Source: Pseudomonas berkeleyensis
GTDB lineage: Bacteria > Pseudomonadota > Gammaproteobacteria > Pseudomonadales > Pseudomonadaceae
Assembly (NCBI RefSeq): GCF_014109765.1
Contig: NZ_CP059139.1
Span: 62,001 to 126,000 of the forward strand
Direction of reading: 5' to 3'
DNA length: 64,000 nt
Below the pieces are notes generated by a model, which searched no databases, had not been told where the DNA came from, and worked only from the letters and a program-made list of their open reading frames with translations. Of the stretch, positions 63,858 through 64,000 are shown one piece after another. The position numbers and the translations under genes are program-made. The number at the start of each line of letters is the position of its first letter. Positions within the stretch are counted from its first letter, which is position 1.

Positions 63858-64000
63858 TTACGGCTCTACTGCCTCTAGAGCACTCTTCAACGCCCCCGCC
63901 TCCTTGAACACTTTCTGCTGCACCAACTTCCCATCCTCCAACTGCAACCACAGCACCTCGCTTTCACCAGCCTGATAGCGCGGAGCGATTCGGGCGTCGC
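63858..64000 (-). CDS. Partial protein of unknown function (5' end outside window)
   Basis: Read leftward from the right edge, 47 open codons end at TAA (63860-63858). The visible C-terminus contains RYQAGESEVLWLQLEDGKLV and KEAGALKSALEAVEP. The strand pattern loosely recalls the end of NTF2/SnoaL-like proteins, but too little is present to name it. Supported by the open frame and the shared terminator; the opposite-strand frame looks like a shadow. Confidence 0.55.
   Translation of the reverse strand, partial: DARIAPRYQAGESEVLWLQLEDGKLVQQKVFKEAGALKSALEAVEP

Noticed and set aside
63736..63975. Plus-strand small protein at the right edge
   Set aside because: It starts inside the effector gene, passes through the terminator hairpin and is antisense to a better-supported partial gene.

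Overview
The window is high-GC chromosomal DNA from a Pseudomonas-type gammaproteobacterium. The evidence is trpBA controlled by a TrpI-type LysR gene, FecI/FecR/TonB-receptor iron modules, and a type VI secretion (T6SS) cluster whose gene order matches my memory of the P. aeruginosa H2-T6SS, including sfa, a tiny lipoprotein, fha, stp1 and stk1. I cannot name a species. No rRNA, tRNA, CRISPR array, prophage or transposase gene was seen.

Layout. 1-12.6 kb is housekeeping and transport: a truncated LysR gene, pbpG, a divergent yafC-like/dkgB pair, a short-chain dehydrogenase, a DASS anion transporter, a YbaL-type cation/proton antiporter, a small secreted protein, a SulP transporter, a GNAT acetyltransferase and an AGCS amino-acid symporter. 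12.7-16.4 kb is trpBA (minus) and trpI (plus), unusually separated by a DUF3060 gene. 16.5-26 kb holds a methylenetetrahydrofolate reductase-like gene and two complete sigma/anti-sigma/TonB-receptor iron modules transcribed towards each other, plus the decayed start of a third sigma gene. 26-36 kb carries dodecin, an NAD-dependent epimerase, lipoproteins, a SpmAB-like membrane protein, an Ivy-like lysozyme inhibitor operon, a YciA thioesterase, a TRAP transporter and a YeaD mutarotase.

36-63.8 kb is one long T6SS locus on the plus strand. It begins with an AT-rich region containing two 22-bp inverted repeats and a sigma-54-like promoter. It continues tssA-tssB-tssC-tssE-PAAR-lipoprotein-tssF-tssG-clpV-sfa-orfX-fha-tssJ-tssK-tssL-tssM-stp1-stk1, then vgrG, a DUF4123 adaptor, two tandem DUF3304 lipoproteins and a Tle1-type DUF2235 phospholipase. 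The module reads as spike, loader, immunity pair and toxin. The sigma-54 activator encoded inside the cluster is the obvious candidate to bind the repeats at its head. No hcp gene is present in the window.

The most interesting non-gene structures are two diverged MITE-like palindromic repeats in opposite orientation (712-868 and 29454-29624), a short scar with the same end sequence just before vgrG, the sigma-gene remnant near 25.8 kb, a cluster of GGTGCAA palindromes at 6.2 kb, and the mosaic duplication of the immunity gene. In that duplication the second copy seems to carry the start of the downstream toxin gene as its own N-terminus.
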